Positions 26,214 to 34,297 of a stretch of 64,000 bases of DNA are shown piece by piece. The notes under the pieces are model-generated. The model was not told where the DNA came from, did not search any database, and worked only from the letters and a program-made list of their open reading frames with translations. Within the stretch, counting starts at the first letter, position 1; every line of letters begins with the position of its first letter. The stretch is from Mycobacterium sp. URHD0025 (GTDB lineage: Bacteria; Actinomycetota; Actinomycetes; Mycobacteriales; Mycobacteriaceae). The position numbers were made by a program, and so were the translations under genes. The stretch is taken from assembly GCF_000426065.1 (NCBI RefSeq), contig NZ_AUEQ01000012.1:272249-336248 (forward strand). The letters are read 5' to 3'.

Positions 26214-26649
26214 GGGTTTTCGGCTCCATTCTGGGTGCTGTGGTCTGTGATGGCAGAACGTGGTCACAGAAGCTGTGGGTGTGCCGATGCATCTGGGGCA
26301 GCGACGAGGTGGCCGACGCCGGTAGGCGATCGGGAGAGGGGAGCGCCCAACGCGCGGATGCGGACGATCGCGGGCGAAACGGCTGCTGCCAGAGCCAGTA
26401 TGTCGGAGATCTTGATTCAGGGCTACGACTTGACGACTCGGGGACAGCTGATGGACCAGGCGTCCCCGAAAATTAGTTGGACGGGATCAGATGCAAGTTG
26501 ATAGCGTGCGCGAGACCGTGACATTACGCGAGGAGGTGAGACCCATGACCGCAGGAATCATGTGGGTGCTCCCACTCGTGCTCACGGTCGGGCGTTGACG
26601 TAGGTGTCGCCGGGAGCGCCTGAAACAGGCAATCCCGAAAGGCAACACC
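26214..26649. other. Intergenic region with hairpin and a very short ORF
   Basis: No conserved gene is seen. TCGGGGAC (26438-26445) and GTCCCCGA (26462-26469) form an 8-bp stem with a 16-base loop. GCCTG/CAGGC with a 3-base loop lies near 26620-26632. A 17-codon ORF with an excellent ribosome site is listed separately. The remaining open frames on both strands are Arg/Ser-rich and not like proteins. Confidence 0.5.
26545..26598 (+). CDS. Possible 17-residue small protein/leader peptide
   Basis: ATG 26545 to TGA 26598 encodes MTAGIMWVLPLVLTVGR, a short hydrophobic peptide. It is preceded at 6-nt spacing by AGGAGGTGA, a full match to the anti-Shine-Dalgarno. The hydrolase gene starts 51 nt downstream. 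It could be a leader peptide or membrane mini-protein. Only the ribosome site and the hydrophobic composition support it. Confidence 0.35.
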   Translation: MTAGIMWVLPLVLTVGR

Positions 26650-27411
26650 ATGCAATTCATTTCTGCGACATCGTCGAACGGTGTCATCGAACGCAATTTC
26701 GCCGTGGGCGAGGTCACCGGCGTGCTGTGGTCGCCCGCATCGACGTCCGTCGGTGGGCCACTGCTCTTGTTGGGGCACTCCGGCGGCATGCACAAGAAGG
26801 CTCCCGGGCTGGTGGCCAACGCGCTTCACAGCGTTACCGCCCATGGGTTCACCGTCGCTGCCATCGACGCACCGGGACATGGCGACCGGCCCCGAAGCGA
26901 TCAGGATCAACAGTGGGCCGAGGAAATCCATCGGGCCCGTGCGGCGGGGGAGCCGATCGCCCCCATCGTCATCGACTACAGCATGTCGCTCGCGCGGCGT
27001 GCGGTACCGGAATGGCAAGCAACGCTGGACGCGTTACTGGCGTGGCCGGAGATCGGCGACGAAGCGCCCATCGGATATGGCGGCGTGTCATCGGGAGTCG
27101 TGACCGGGCTGCTGTTGGCCGCGGTCGAACCCCGGATCGCTGCCGTGAGCTTCGGCGCGGTTTTCGTAGACGACACTCTGATCGAGGCCGCACGGCGGAT
27201 CAGAGTTCCGGTCGAGTATTGGATCCCTTGGGACAACGACATTTTCAATCGCGCATACGAGGTCGATTTGTTCGATGCGTTCGGGTCGACGGAGAAGACT
27301 CTGCACGCCCATTCGGGCCGGCCTCATTCTGCACCGGAACACGCACGCGACAGTTCGGCTCGGTTCTTCGCTCGCCACCTTCGCCGTTACGCGAGAGGCG
27401 GGTCGGACTGA
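26650..27411 (+). CDS. Alpha/beta hydrolase (dienelactone-hydrolase/FrsA-like)
   Basis: 253 residues. An alpha/beta-hydrolase fold is visible: GPLLLLGHSGGMHKKAPGLV (oxyanion region), VAAIDAPGHGDRPRS, the nucleophile elbow GYGGVSSGVV near residue 145 with Ser at its centre, then VPVEYWIPWDNDIFNRAY (acid) and the late His in LHAHSGRPHSAPEH. No signal peptide. Members of this group act on esters or lactones, and mycobacterial relatives are simply called alpha/beta hydrolase. The gene lies behind a short hydrophobic ORF and converges on an ANTAR protein. Confidence 0.8.
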   Translation: MQFISATSSNGVIERNFAVGEVTGVLWSPASTSVGGPLLLLGHSGGMHKKAPGLVANALHSVTAHGFTVAAIDAPGHGDRPRSDQDQQWAEEIHRARAAGEPIAPIVIDYSMSLARRAVPEWQATLDALLAWPEIGDEAPIGYGGVSSGVVTGLLLAAVEPRIAAVSFGAVFVDDTLIEAARRIRVPVEYWIPWDNDIFNRAYEVDLFDAFGSTEKTLHAHSGRPHSAPEHARDSSARFFARHLRRYARGGSD

Positions 27412-27449
27412 CCTCAACGGGTGTCTGTGGGTCGCCGTCGTGGCGGCCC

Positions 27450-27731
27450 TCATCGATGGCCGGCAGGGCTGGGTTGCAATTGGTCCCACATCGTGCGGGC
27501 GGCATCGACGACGCGGTCGTCGAGATGGTGGGTCGGTGCCGCCTGCGCGATCGCCACGAGCGCGTCGGCGAGGCAGATCGGACCGACCGAATGCTGCCGG
27601 GCGTGCTCCACAATCTCGTCGAACGCTTGCTCGACGCTGCATCGTCGTAGGCCCACGACGATTCCTTTGGCAGTGTCCAGCGCCCGCGCACCCGCGGATG
27701 TCTGGCCGGGCGATCCGGTGTGGGCGTACAT
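27450..27731 (-). CDS. Small ANTAR-domain protein
   Basis: 93 residues; ATG 27731 is preceded by GGAGGTG. Residues 18-70 form an ANTAR RNA-binding domain (ALDTAKGIVVGLRRCSVEQA, then LADALVAIAQA). ANTAR domains bind paired hexaloop hairpins in mRNA to prevent termination. Here the domain stands almost alone without a visible sensor. It is the second gene of a same-strand pair with the PAS-ANTAR protein, 125 nt apart, and may be a companion or a duplicate. The mRNA target is not visible in this window. Confidence 0.72.
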   Translation of the reverse strand: MYAHTGSPGQTSAGARALDTAKGIVVGLRRCSVEQAFDEIVEHARQHSVGPICLADALVAIAQAAPTHHLDDRVVDAARTMWDQLQPSPAGHR

Positions 27732-27856
27732 ATCGTCATCACCTCCAGCATGACTGTCGCATCGGTCATTTCGTTGTGTACCCACCGGTCGTGCGCCCCA
27801 CCGTCCGAGCGGTCGGTGACGGGTCCTTTGGCAACGTTCCCGCGCTCGTCGTGCGG

Positions 27857-28588
27857 TCAGCGGGAGGTGGTGAGAAGCGCCTGGTCGACGTAGGTCAGCC
27901 CGGTGGGCGGAACCTTGCCCGAGATCGCCTCAAGGAACTGGGCGGCGAATTCACGAAGTTTGGTGTTCGTCTCTTGGGAGCGCCAGACCAGGATCTCGAA
28001 TGCACGCTGGGCCGAAACACCATAGGCGGCCATGAGTACGCCTTTGGCCTGTTCGATGAGGGACCTTGAGGCGGCGATATCGGACATCATCGCGGTGATC
28101 TCTGACTGCTGGGCCTCGGTGACATCGATGTAGAACCCCGAGGTGCCGGTCACGGTGCCCTGGTCGTCACGCAGAAGGTCGCCCACCACGATCACCAAAT
28201 GGGTGTGGCCTTCGGTGTCGATGATGCGGTGACGGCTGCTGAACGGTTGGCCGCCCAACACGAGGTCCAGTACCGCGGCCACCTGTTCACGGTCCTCGGG
28301 GTGCTTGTGTTGCAAGAGCAACTCGGTGGTGGGCTGGACCGTGCCGGGCTCGTACCCGTGCATCCGCGCAACCGCATCGGACCATTCCCACCGTTGGCCG
28401 TCCAGTAAGAACCTGAATCGTCCGACCCGTTGCGGCGCACCGGAACCCATGACCGTCTCCACTGCCGTGAGCTCCTGAGCGATGCTGCCGTCGCCGTCCA
28501 CCGAGTCGATGTTCGTTTCTGGCACGAACAGGGTGGACGTGGTCCGCTCGTCCACATCCGGGGTCAGATCTGATGAGTTCTCCACCAT
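27857..28588 (-). CDS. PAS-ANTAR signalling protein
   Basis: 243 residues from ATG 28588 with GGGAAGG upstream. A PAS fold at about residues 45-150 (RFRFLLDGQRWEWSDAVARM, then HPEDREQVAAVLDLVLGG, then TGTSGFYIDVTEAQQSE) is followed by an ANTAR domain at about 165-225 (SRSLIEQAKGVLMAAYGVSA, then TNTKLREFAAQFLEAIS). The PAS part would sense a small molecule, redox state or partner, and the ANTAR part would bind nascent RNA. This fused design is common in mycobacteria. Signal and RNA target are unknown. It is divergent from a MerR-type gene. Confidence 0.85.
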   Translation of the reverse strand: MVENSSDLTPDVDERTTSTLFVPETNIDSVDGDGSIAQELTAVETVMGSGAPQRVGRFRFLLDGQRWEWSDAVARMHGYEPGTVQPTTELLLQHKHPEDREQVAAVLDLVLGGQPFSSRHRIIDTEGHTHLVIVVGDLLRDDQGTVTGTSGFYIDVTEAQQSEITAMMSDIAASRSLIEQAKGVLMAAYGVSAQRAFEILVWRSQETNTKLREFAAQFLEAISGKVPPTGLTYVDQALLTTSR

Positions 28589-28711
28589 ATTTGGCCTTCC
28601 CTCAGGACTGGAAAACCTATGTCTGAAAGCATAGCCTTGTTGTATCGACGGTTCTACCCTTATTCGACGAAGATGGGTGAAGCGATTGGTCACGGAGGAT
28701 GGAGAGAGGGT

Positions 28712-29134
28712 GTGACGAAGGAGGATGGGGCCGCGCGGTCGGCGCGCGGCGTGTACGGAATCTCGGTGGCCGCCGAGCTCTCCGGGATCGGGCCGCAGAC
28801 GCTGCGCCTCTACGAACGGTGGGGATTGATCAACCCGTCGCGGACCGCGGGCGGGACCCGGCGCTACAGCGATGACGACATCGAACAGCTACGGCGGATC
28901 ACCGAATTGGTCGACCAGGGCATCAATTTGGCCGGCATAGTCCAGATCCTCGATCTGCAGGAGAAGAACGTCGAGCTCGAATCCGTCAACAGCGAGCTGG
29001 AATTGCGCAACGCTGCGCTCGAGGCCGACCGAGAGACCCCGCAACCGCAGCCACGGCAGAAGGCCGCGGCCCGTGGCGGAGGGCGTCATGGCTCCGGGCA
29101 CAACCCAGATTCCGCGAGACGCACCGGCCAGTAA
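28712..29134 (+). CDS. MerR-family (HspR-like) transcriptional regulator
   Basis: About 140 residues. The winged-helix part is YGISVAAELSGIGPQTLRLY, then WGLINPSRTAGGTRRYSDDD and LRRITELVDQGINLAGIVQIL. That is most like the heat-shock repressor HspR, though no dnaK operon is present here. A coiled-coil follows (LQEKNVELESVNSELELRNA) and a charged tail. The start is uncertain: ATG 28619 and 28673 and GTG 28712 are all in frame. GTG 28712 sits behind a purine-rich GGAGAGAGG. It is divergent from the PAS-ANTAR gene. Its operator and ligand are unknown. Confidence 0.8.
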   Translation: MTKEDGAARSARGVYGISVAAELSGIGPQTLRLYERWGLINPSRTAGGTRRYSDDDIEQLRRITELVDQGINLAGIVQILDLQEKNVELESVNSELELRNAALEADRETPQPQPRQKAAARGGGRHGSGHNPDSARRTGQ

Positions 29135-29185
29135 GAAGTCTCGGTCTCCAGCGGCGTCGAGCGCCATCCGCGGGCACTGGATGGG

Positions 29186-29641
29186 TCAGTCTCTCCAGAC
29201 AACCTTGTCGGTGCCCCCGGCGTCCCGATAAACGACGCTGTCCGGGGCGGTGGCGCCTCGTACGTCGAAGTAGACCCGCCCGGTTGTCTGGGTGCCCGGC
29301 GCGATCGGTTGGTTGGGAAGTCCGTCCGTCTGATTGCCCTTCATGTCCGCGTACGTGGAGCTGTTGACGGCTCGCGCGTTGAAATCGGAAATGTTCGGAG
29401 TGGGGGAGCCACTCACAGCTCGGGCCGTCACGTCGGAGTACCAAATGCCGTCGTTGTGACCGCTGGGGCGCAAGTTACTGACGGTGTAGTCGATGGCGCC
29501 TCCCGGACTCGGGACCTCTGCGGTTTGCCCGAACTGCAGCACCTCCGGATCGGCGAACCCGGGTGGCGCCGCCAAGACTCCGGCCACCGCCACTCCGGCA
29601 GCGGCCACTGTAGTTTTCAGAGCGATTTGCGAAAACGTCAC
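29186..29641 (-). CDS. MPT63-like secreted immunogenic protein (DUF1942)
   Basis: 151 residues from GTG 29641, preceded by GGAGGGAG. A signal peptide (KTTVAAAGVAVAGVLAAPPGFA-D) is followed by the MPT63/MPB63 beta-sandwich: VLQFGQTAEVPSPGGAIDYT, then VSGSPTPNISDFNARAVNSS, then GTQTTGRVYFDVRGATAPDS. These segments line up with mycobacterial MPT63 (VTPAVSQFNARTADG, STGKIYFDVTG). MPT63 is exported and immunogenic; its role is not known. A longer upstream frame lacks a signal peptide and is not used. The gene is single and its promoter is close to the divergent S33 peptidase gene. Confidence 0.87.
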   Translation of the reverse strand: MTFSQIALKTTVAAAGVAVAGVLAAPPGFADPEVLQFGQTAEVPSPGGAIDYTVSNLRPSGHNDGIWYSDVTARAVSGSPTPNISDFNARAVNSSTYADMKGNQTDGLPNQPIAPGTQTTGRVYFDVRGATAPDSVVYRDAGGTDKVVWRD

Positions 29642-29760
29642 CTCAAGCTCCCTCCGCCATTCTCCTGTCTCCAAGAGTGATTGCGTGTGGTTCCACCTGA
29701 CGGGTAACCGCACACGAGGATTACAAACCTGCGAGCGGCCGTCGGCTAACGTGGCGACCT

Positions 29761-30735
29761 GTGGGGGATGAGGCGCGTCGCGAAGGCTTGCTCGATGTCG
29801 GCGACGGGAACCTGGTGTTCTGGGAATCCCGAGGAAATCCACGCGGGCGGACTGTGTTGATTGTGCATGGCGGCCCCGGCGGCGGGCGGTCCCGCACCGC
29901 ACACAAGTCTTTTGACCACACGGTGTTTCAGATCGTTTCGTTCGACCAACGAGGGTGCGGGAACAGTGTGCCCAGCGCCGCGGATCCGGCAACAGCGATG
30001 CGCCTGAACACGACTGACCATCTCCTGGCGGATATGGAGAAGTTGCGAAATCACCTCGGCGTGGATCGATGGCTGCTCTTCGGTGGATCCTGGGGCTCGA
30101 CTCTGATCCTGGCCTATGCCCAGCGTTACCCACATCGCGTGGCCGGCATCATCCTCATCGGTGTCACCATGACGCGGCGCAGCGAAATCGACTGGCTCTA
30201 TCGCGGGCTGCGACGACTGTTGCCTCAACAGTGGGAACGGTTCCGGGCCGGTGCCCCTGCGCATCTGAGGGACGGGAATCTGGTGCAGGCGTATCGCCGG
30301 CTGATGGAGCATCCTGACCCTGAAGTGCGCCGGCATGCCGCACGGGAGTGGTGCGCCTGGGAAGATGCCGCGATCGCCCACGAGACGCAAGGCAGCCCGG
30401 GGCAGTACAGCGCCAAACCGGATGAGGCGAGACTGGCTTTCGTGCGGATCTGCACCCACTTCTTTGCCCACTACGCATGGCTCGACGACGGGCAGTTGTT
30501 GCGCGAGGCCGGCAGACTCGCGGGCATTCCCGGAGTGCTCATCCATGGCAGGCTCGACCTCTCGGCACCGCTGATCACCGCATGGGAGCTCGCTCAAGCC
30601 TGGCCCGACGCCGAGTTGGTGGTGATCGAAGATTCTGGGCATACGGGAAGTGCTGCGATGGAAGATGCTGTTCGGCAGGCGATTTCACGGTTCACCGACG
30701 GCGATCTGAGCCGCGGCCCCCGATGGCCGCCGTAA
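29761..30735 (+). CDS. Prolyl aminopeptidase-like alpha/beta hydrolase (S33)
   Basis: 324 residues. The oxyanion motif is LIVHGGPGGGRSR (HGGPG of peptidase S33). The nucleophile elbow GGSWGSTLILAYAQRYP has Ser near residue 105. The long cap region (residues 140-230), the Asp in LIHGRLDLSAP and the His in IEDSGHTGSAAM complete the triad. It would release N-terminal proline from peptides or hydrolyse related amides in the cytoplasm. GTG 29761 starts it; no signal peptide is seen. The gene is followed by a convergent quinone oxidoreductase gene. Confidence 0.87.
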   Translation: MGDEARREGLLDVGDGNLVFWESRGNPRGRTVLIVHGGPGGGRSRTAHKSFDHTVFQIVSFDQRGCGNSVPSAADPATAMRLNTTDHLLADMEKLRNHLGVDRWLLFGGSWGSTLILAYAQRYPHRVAGIILIGVTMTRRSEIDWLYRGLRRLLPQQWERFRAGAPAHLRDGNLVQAYRRLMEHPDPEVRRHAAREWCAWEDAAIAHETQGSPGQYSAKPDEARLAFVRICTHFFAHYAWLDDGQLLREAGRLAGIPGVLIHGRLDLSAPLITAWELAQAWPDAELVVIEDSGHTGSAAMEDAVRQAISRFTDGDLSRGPRWPP

Positions 30736-30794
30736 CCGGTCGATCAGTGCCGTGAACCCATGGCGTCGCTCAAGGCGAAGGGCGAACCAACCTC

Positions 30795-31763
30795 TCAAGG
30801 AGTGAGGACGATCCGGCCGAACACACGCCCTTGATCCATCTGACGGTGCGCTTCGGCCGCCAGCTCAAGGGGAAGGACCTCGTGCACGACGGCATGTAAT
30901 TCCGCGCGCACCGCTGCGTCGAACTGTGCGGCACGAACCGTTGCCGTCGTATCGGCCGGCACAGTGTCGAGGCTGAAGGTGGCGAACGAGCGGGACTGCT
31001 GGAATGCGGCCAGGTCGATGAGTCGCCGTCCGAAGTCCGCAGGGGGTAGTCCGGCCACCACGCCCGCGAGGACCAGGCGTCCATTCGGTGCCAGACGGTC
31101 GACGAATGCGGGAAGCCCTGTCCCGCCGACGATATCGATGATCACGTCGAACGACTTCGGCGCAGCGGAATCGCCTTCGCCGGCGCGGTCGAGCACATGC
31201 GTGGCACCCAGAGCGCGAAGTCGTCTGCCGCGCTCGGGCGTTGACGTCGTCACCGCGACGATGCCCGCCCCCGCGCGCGCCGCGATTTCCACGGTCGCGA
31301 TGCCGATGCTGCCCGCGGCACCGCGTACGAGCACGGATTCGCCAGGGGCGAAGTGCGCGTGGGCAAGTGCGAAGTGCGCGACTGTCGCCGAACCACCCAG
31401 CGTCACCGCGTCGATCGACGATAGATCTTCCGGCAGCGCGACGATGTCTTCGATGCCGGCAACCGCCTGCTCGACGTAGCCGCCGGTGCGGGTGAATGCC
31501 CACACGCGCCTGCCCACCCACGCCGAGTCGACGGCGGCACCGACCGCGGTCACGGTGCCCGCCACCTCGCTGCCCGGGATCATGCCCTCGGAGAACCCAT
31601 ATCCGGCGAGTGTGCCGCGGCGAATCACCGCATCGACGCCGCCGACCCCGATCGCCTCCGTCGCGATGACCACCTGTCCCGGCGCTGGAACCGGAGACGG
31701 CGTTTCGATCACCGCCATACCGCTCGGGTCGCCGAATTCCTGGATCGCCACTGCGCGCACCAT
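30795..31763 (-). CDS. Zinc-independent quinone oxidoreductase (MDR family)
   Basis: About 322 residues from ATG 31763 (MVRAVAIQEFGDPSGM). The medium-chain reductase fold shows VSALPRD-like positions IPGSEVAGTVTAVGAAVDSA. The NADPH-binding motif is VLVRGAAGSIGIATVEIAAR (near residue 145). The tail reads LAAEAHRQMDQGRVFGRIVL. It lacks the zinc ligands of classical ADHs and so belongs to the quinone oxidoreductase (CAA43093-like) branch. NADPH-dependent reduction of quinones or enones is likely. It is divergent from a TetR-type gene that probably controls it. A palindrome lies between them. Confidence 0.85.
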   Translation of the reverse strand: MVRAVAIQEFGDPSGMAVIETPSPVPAPGQVVIATEAIGVGGVDAVIRRGTLAGYGFSEGMIPGSEVAGTVTAVGAAVDSAWVGRRVWAFTRTGGYVEQAVAGIEDIVALPEDLSSIDAVTLGGSATVAHFALAHAHFAPGESVLVRGAAGSIGIATVEIAARAGAGIVAVTTSTPERGRRLRALGATHVLDRAGEGDSAAPKSFDVIIDIVGGTGLPAFVDRLAPNGRLVLAGVVAGLPPADFGRRLIDLAAFQQSRSFATFSLDTVPADTTATVRAAQFDAAVRAELHAVVHEVLPLELAAEAHRQMDQGRVFGRIVLTP

Positions 31764-31824
31764 CGCCTCCGTCTCGCTACATTTGTCTGCGGTATCGTTT
31801 GCGACGTTAACGGACGCCCCCGTC

Positions 31825-31839
31825 CACTTCCGTGAAGTG
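31825..31839. promoter_or_regulatory. Candidate TetR operator CACTTC-CGT-GAAGTG
   Basis: A perfect 6-3-6 palindrome 7 nt before ATG 31846 of the TetR-type gene and about 60 nt upstream of the divergent oxidoreductase start. Position and symmetry fit autorepression together with control of the divergent gene. Confidence 0.5.
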
Positions 31840-31845
31840 AGAACC

Positions 31846-32499
31846 ATGGCCGCTCGATTGCCTCACATGCTCCGTTCCGACGCACAGGACAATCGGGACC
31901 GTGTCCTCAAGGTTGCGCGACAACTCTTTTCGGAACGCGGAATGGACATCACGATGCGCGAGGTCGCCCGGCGCGCCGGCGTCGGTCCCGCGACCCTGTA
32001 TCGACGGTTCCCTACCAAGCAGATGTTGGTCGACGAGGCCTTCGCGGACGAAATGCGATCATGCCGAGACATCGTGAACGACGGTTGGGCAGATCCCGAC
32101 CCGTGGCGAGGGTTCTGCTCGGTGATCGAACGGATCAGCGTCCTCAACAGTCGCAACCAGGGTTTCGTGGATGCCTTCACGTCGGCGAACCCTCAGATCG
32201 ACACGTTGGCAGCCCACCGCGCTTTGGTACTGCGGAAGCTAACCCAGCTGGCCGACCGCGCCAAGGCGGCCGGCGAGCTGCGCCACGACTTCGTCATCGA
32301 CGATCTCGTACTGGTGCTGCTTGCCGGGCGCGGACTGTCCTCGACGGCACCATCGGACCGGGAGGTGGCGGCTCGACGCTTCGCGGCGCTCGCCATCGAC
32401 GCGTTTCGGCCTTCCGGTGCGACGAGCAAATTGCCACGCTCCCCGGGACTCATCGCGTGCGTAGCGCGGCCGCATCCAGATCCTCACTCAACACGATGA
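31846..32499 (+). CDS. TetR-family transcriptional regulator
   Basis: 217 residues from ATG 31846 (or 31867). The N-terminal HTH is NRDRVLKVARQLFSERGMDI, then REVARRAGVGPATLYRRFPT, giving a typical TetR DNA-binding domain in residues 15-65. The ligand domain (70-200) shows RVLLA-type helices such as LVLRKLTQLADRAKAAGELR and the ending of TetR_C_33-type proteins. It lies 82 nt from the divergent quinone oxidoreductase gene, with a palindrome between them, and 16 nt before the MBL-fold gene, with which it may be co-transcribed. Confidence 0.88.
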   Translation: MAARLPHMLRSDAQDNRDRVLKVARQLFSERGMDITMREVARRAGVGPATLYRRFPTKQMLVDEAFADEMRSCRDIVNDGWADPDPWRGFCSVIERISVLNSRNQGFVDAFTSANPQIDTLAAHRALVLRKLTQLADRAKAAGELRHDFVIDDLVLVLLAGRGLSSTAPSDREVAARRFAALAIDAFRPSGATSKLPRSPGLIACVARPHPDPHSTR

Positions 32500-32515
32500 C
32501 GGTAGGAGCTCTGCC

Positions 32516-33331
32516 ATGGCAACTGTCACAACGCAATCCGAACTGCTCCGAGAAGACTGCGCAGCGCTCGTCGTGGGCGGCCCGACCACGGTTCTCGACC
32601 TCGGCGGTCTGCGTATCGTCAGCGACCCGACCTTCGACGACCCGGGCCCGCACGGTTACCTGACCAAGACGGAAGGACCCGTCATCGTCGAGGACCAACT
32701 CGGCGCCGTCGACGTCGTGCTCGTCAGCCACGACAACCACACCGACAACTTCGACGACCGCGGCCGCGCCTTCGCCCTGGCCGCACCGTTGCTCCTCACC
32801 ACCCTCGGCGGCGCTCAGCGCCTGGGCGCTCCAGCCGTGGGCATGGCGGAGTGGAGCACTCACCGTCTTGCGCGGCCAGACGGCGGCGAGCTGACCATCA
32901 CGGCCGTCCCTGCTGTCCACGGTCCTGAGGACGGTGAGCGCGACCCGGACGGCAACATCAACTGCGAAGTCATCGGATTCGTGCTGTCGGGCAGCGGACT
33001 GCCCACCGTCTACATCAGCGGTGACAACGCTTCCATCCGCGCTGTTGCCGAGATCGCCCGTCGTGTCGGCAAAATCGATGCGACGGTCCTGCACGCCGGC
33101 GCTGCCCGTGTCCCCGGCAAGTTGCGGCATCGCCCGGTCAGTTTCGACAGCGTCCGAGCCGCCGCAGCCGCCGCGGTTCTCGGCGCCCCGGTCAACATCC
33201 CCGCCCACTACGCCGGTTGGGAACACTTCACCGAAGGCCGCGACGACATCGTGAGCGCTTTCGATGACGCCGGCCTCACCCCGATTCTGCGTGTCGCGGA
33301 CCATGGCACCTGGCTGTCGCTACGCCCGTGA
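32516..33331 (+). CDS. MBL-fold metallo-hydrolase (UlaG-like)
   Basis: 271 residues. The metallo-beta-lactamase fold is recognised by LRIVSDPTFDDPGPHGY, the metal motif VLVSHDNHTDNFDD (variant of HxHxDH, with Asn where a His is usual), YISGDNASIRAVAE and NIPAHYAGWEHF. Such UlaG-like proteins hydrolyse small substrates or act as oxidoreductase partners; the substrate here is unknown. ATG 32516 follows AGGAGC at good spacing. It probably shares the transcript with the TetR-type gene 16 nt upstream. Confidence 0.85.
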   Translation: MATVTTQSELLREDCAALVVGGPTTVLDLGGLRIVSDPTFDDPGPHGYLTKTEGPVIVEDQLGAVDVVLVSHDNHTDNFDDRGRAFALAAPLLLTTLGGAQRLGAPAVGMAEWSTHRLARPDGGELTITAVPAVHGPEDGERDPDGNINCEVIGFVLSGSGLPTVYISGDNASIRAVAEIARRVGKIDATVLHAGAARVPGKLRHRPVSFDSVRAAAAAAVLGAPVNIPAHYAGWEHFTEGRDDIVSAFDDAGLTPILRVADHGTWLSLRP

Positions 33332-33411
33332 GGCGATGGGCCGGGCTCGGTCAGATGTTCCAATATGCCTGTACCGCAACGGATGTGTGCGTGTAGCGAG
33401 ACGTCACGGGC

Positions 33412-33696
33412 TCAGTTCAGCCGCTCGGTGAGGTGGACCTCGACGTCATCACCGTCGTTTTTGCCGATCACCTTGCGGATTGCAGCAGCCACTGGGAGCT
33501 TGTGGGTTCCGTCGCCCAGGGCCATGAACGCTCCGGTGAACGGCTGGCCATCGACGGTGCCGGCGACCTTGACCAGCCCCCGGGTGCCGAAGATCTGCGC
33601 CGAGTCGGGCAGCTGGACGCAGGTCCAGGTGTCGCCTGGGCGCGCTTTGCCCAGACGAGCGGTGAATGTGATGTCCAAGGGCTGCGGATTCGCCAT
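33412..33696 (-). CDS. DUF1905-domain protein
   Basis: 94 residues forming a small beta-barrel of DUF1905: ITFTARLGKARPGDTWTCVQ, then FGTRGLVKVAGTVDGQPFTG, then HKLPVAAAIRKVIGKNDGDD. DUF1905 proteins often stand beside or fused to YdeI/OmpD-like domains and have been linked to bacteriocin resistance in some bacteria; the function here is unknown. It is 41 nt downstream of the VOC-family gene on the same strand, so the two are probably co-transcribed. Confidence 0.85.
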   Translation of the reverse strand: MANPQPLDITFTARLGKARPGDTWTCVQLPDSAQIFGTRGLVKVAGTVDGQPFTGAFMALGDGTHKLPVAAAIRKVIGKNDGDDVEVHLTERLN

Positions 33697-33737
33697 GATC
33701 GCGGTCCTCCTTACTTGTTGAGCGAGGCGACGGTCGG

Positions 33738-34121
33738 TCAGCGCGACGTGGCCTGGTCGACGTCCTCCAGGTACACCAAGCCGTTGCCGTCGGGGTCGGT
33801 GAAGGAGAACATCGCCGGTACGCCCTCGATACGGACCAGCTCGTCGTTGTGCAGGGTCACGCCTGCGGCGCGGACCTCGTCGTGGGCTTGTTGAGCGTCA
33901 GGGGTACCCATCCGGATCGCAATCGGGATCTGGCTGTCGAGTGGTAGCAGAACCAGCGCGACATTCGAGCCTGGCGGCACGACCTCGATCATGCGCGCAC
34001 CAGGCCAGACCTCCACGTCGTTGCGAAGCTCGAATCCCAGCACGTCGGTGTAAAACTTCAGCGCGGCGTCCTGGTCAGATACCGGAACCGACACACTCAG
34101 CACTCTGGTCGTCATCGTCAT
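33738..34121 (-). CDS. VOC-superfamily protein (glyoxalase-like)
   Basis: About 127 residues from ATG 34121. Two beta-alpha-beta-beta-beta modules of the vicinal oxygen chelate fold are seen (VLSVSVPVSDQDAALKFYTD, then FELRNDVEVWPGARMIEVVP, then MFSFTDPDGNGLVYLEDVDQ). The last segment, DPDGNGLVYLED, carries the metal-binding Glu at the end of the second module. A specific reaction (glyoxalase, dioxygenase or resistance protein) cannot be assigned. It precedes the DUF1905 gene on the same strand with a 41-nt gap. An in-frame TTG at 34127 is possible but less likely. Confidence 0.85.
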   Translation of the reverse strand: MTMTTRVLSVSVPVSDQDAALKFYTDVLGFELRNDVEVWPGARMIEVVPPGSNVALVLLPLDSQIPIAIRMGTPDAQQAHDEVRAAGVTLHNDELVRIEGVPAMFSFTDPDGNGLVYLEDVDQATSR

Positions 34122-34257
34122 GCTCAATCAGACTCCGCTGCAGTCGAAGACTCATCGCGAGCGTGTCAATTCTCGGCGGGAGGATCTGGGGGCAAAGGGA
34201 AAGTCCGCCCCAATCTGACGCGCTCAAGCGCCACTTTGGTCGATCTGTACTGCGGTT

Positions 34258-34286
34258 TTGCCAGACCCAAGATGTTCCAATACAGT
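34258..34286 (+). promoter_or_regulatory. Predicted SigA-type promoter of the structured leader
   Basis: TTGCCA (34258-34263) and TACAGT (34281-34286) are separated by 17 bases and match -35 (5 of 6) and TANNNT -10. Transcription would begin near 34292-34294, directly before an 18-bp palindrome, leaving about 300 nt of leader before the gene at 34592. Confidence 0.5.
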
Positions 34287-34297
34287 GCATGGCTAAT

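Noticed and set aside
26438..26469. TCGGGGAC/GTCCCCGA as an intrinsic terminator of the DinB-like gene
   Set aside because: The 16-base loop is too large, there is no T run, and the DinB-like gene is read the other way.
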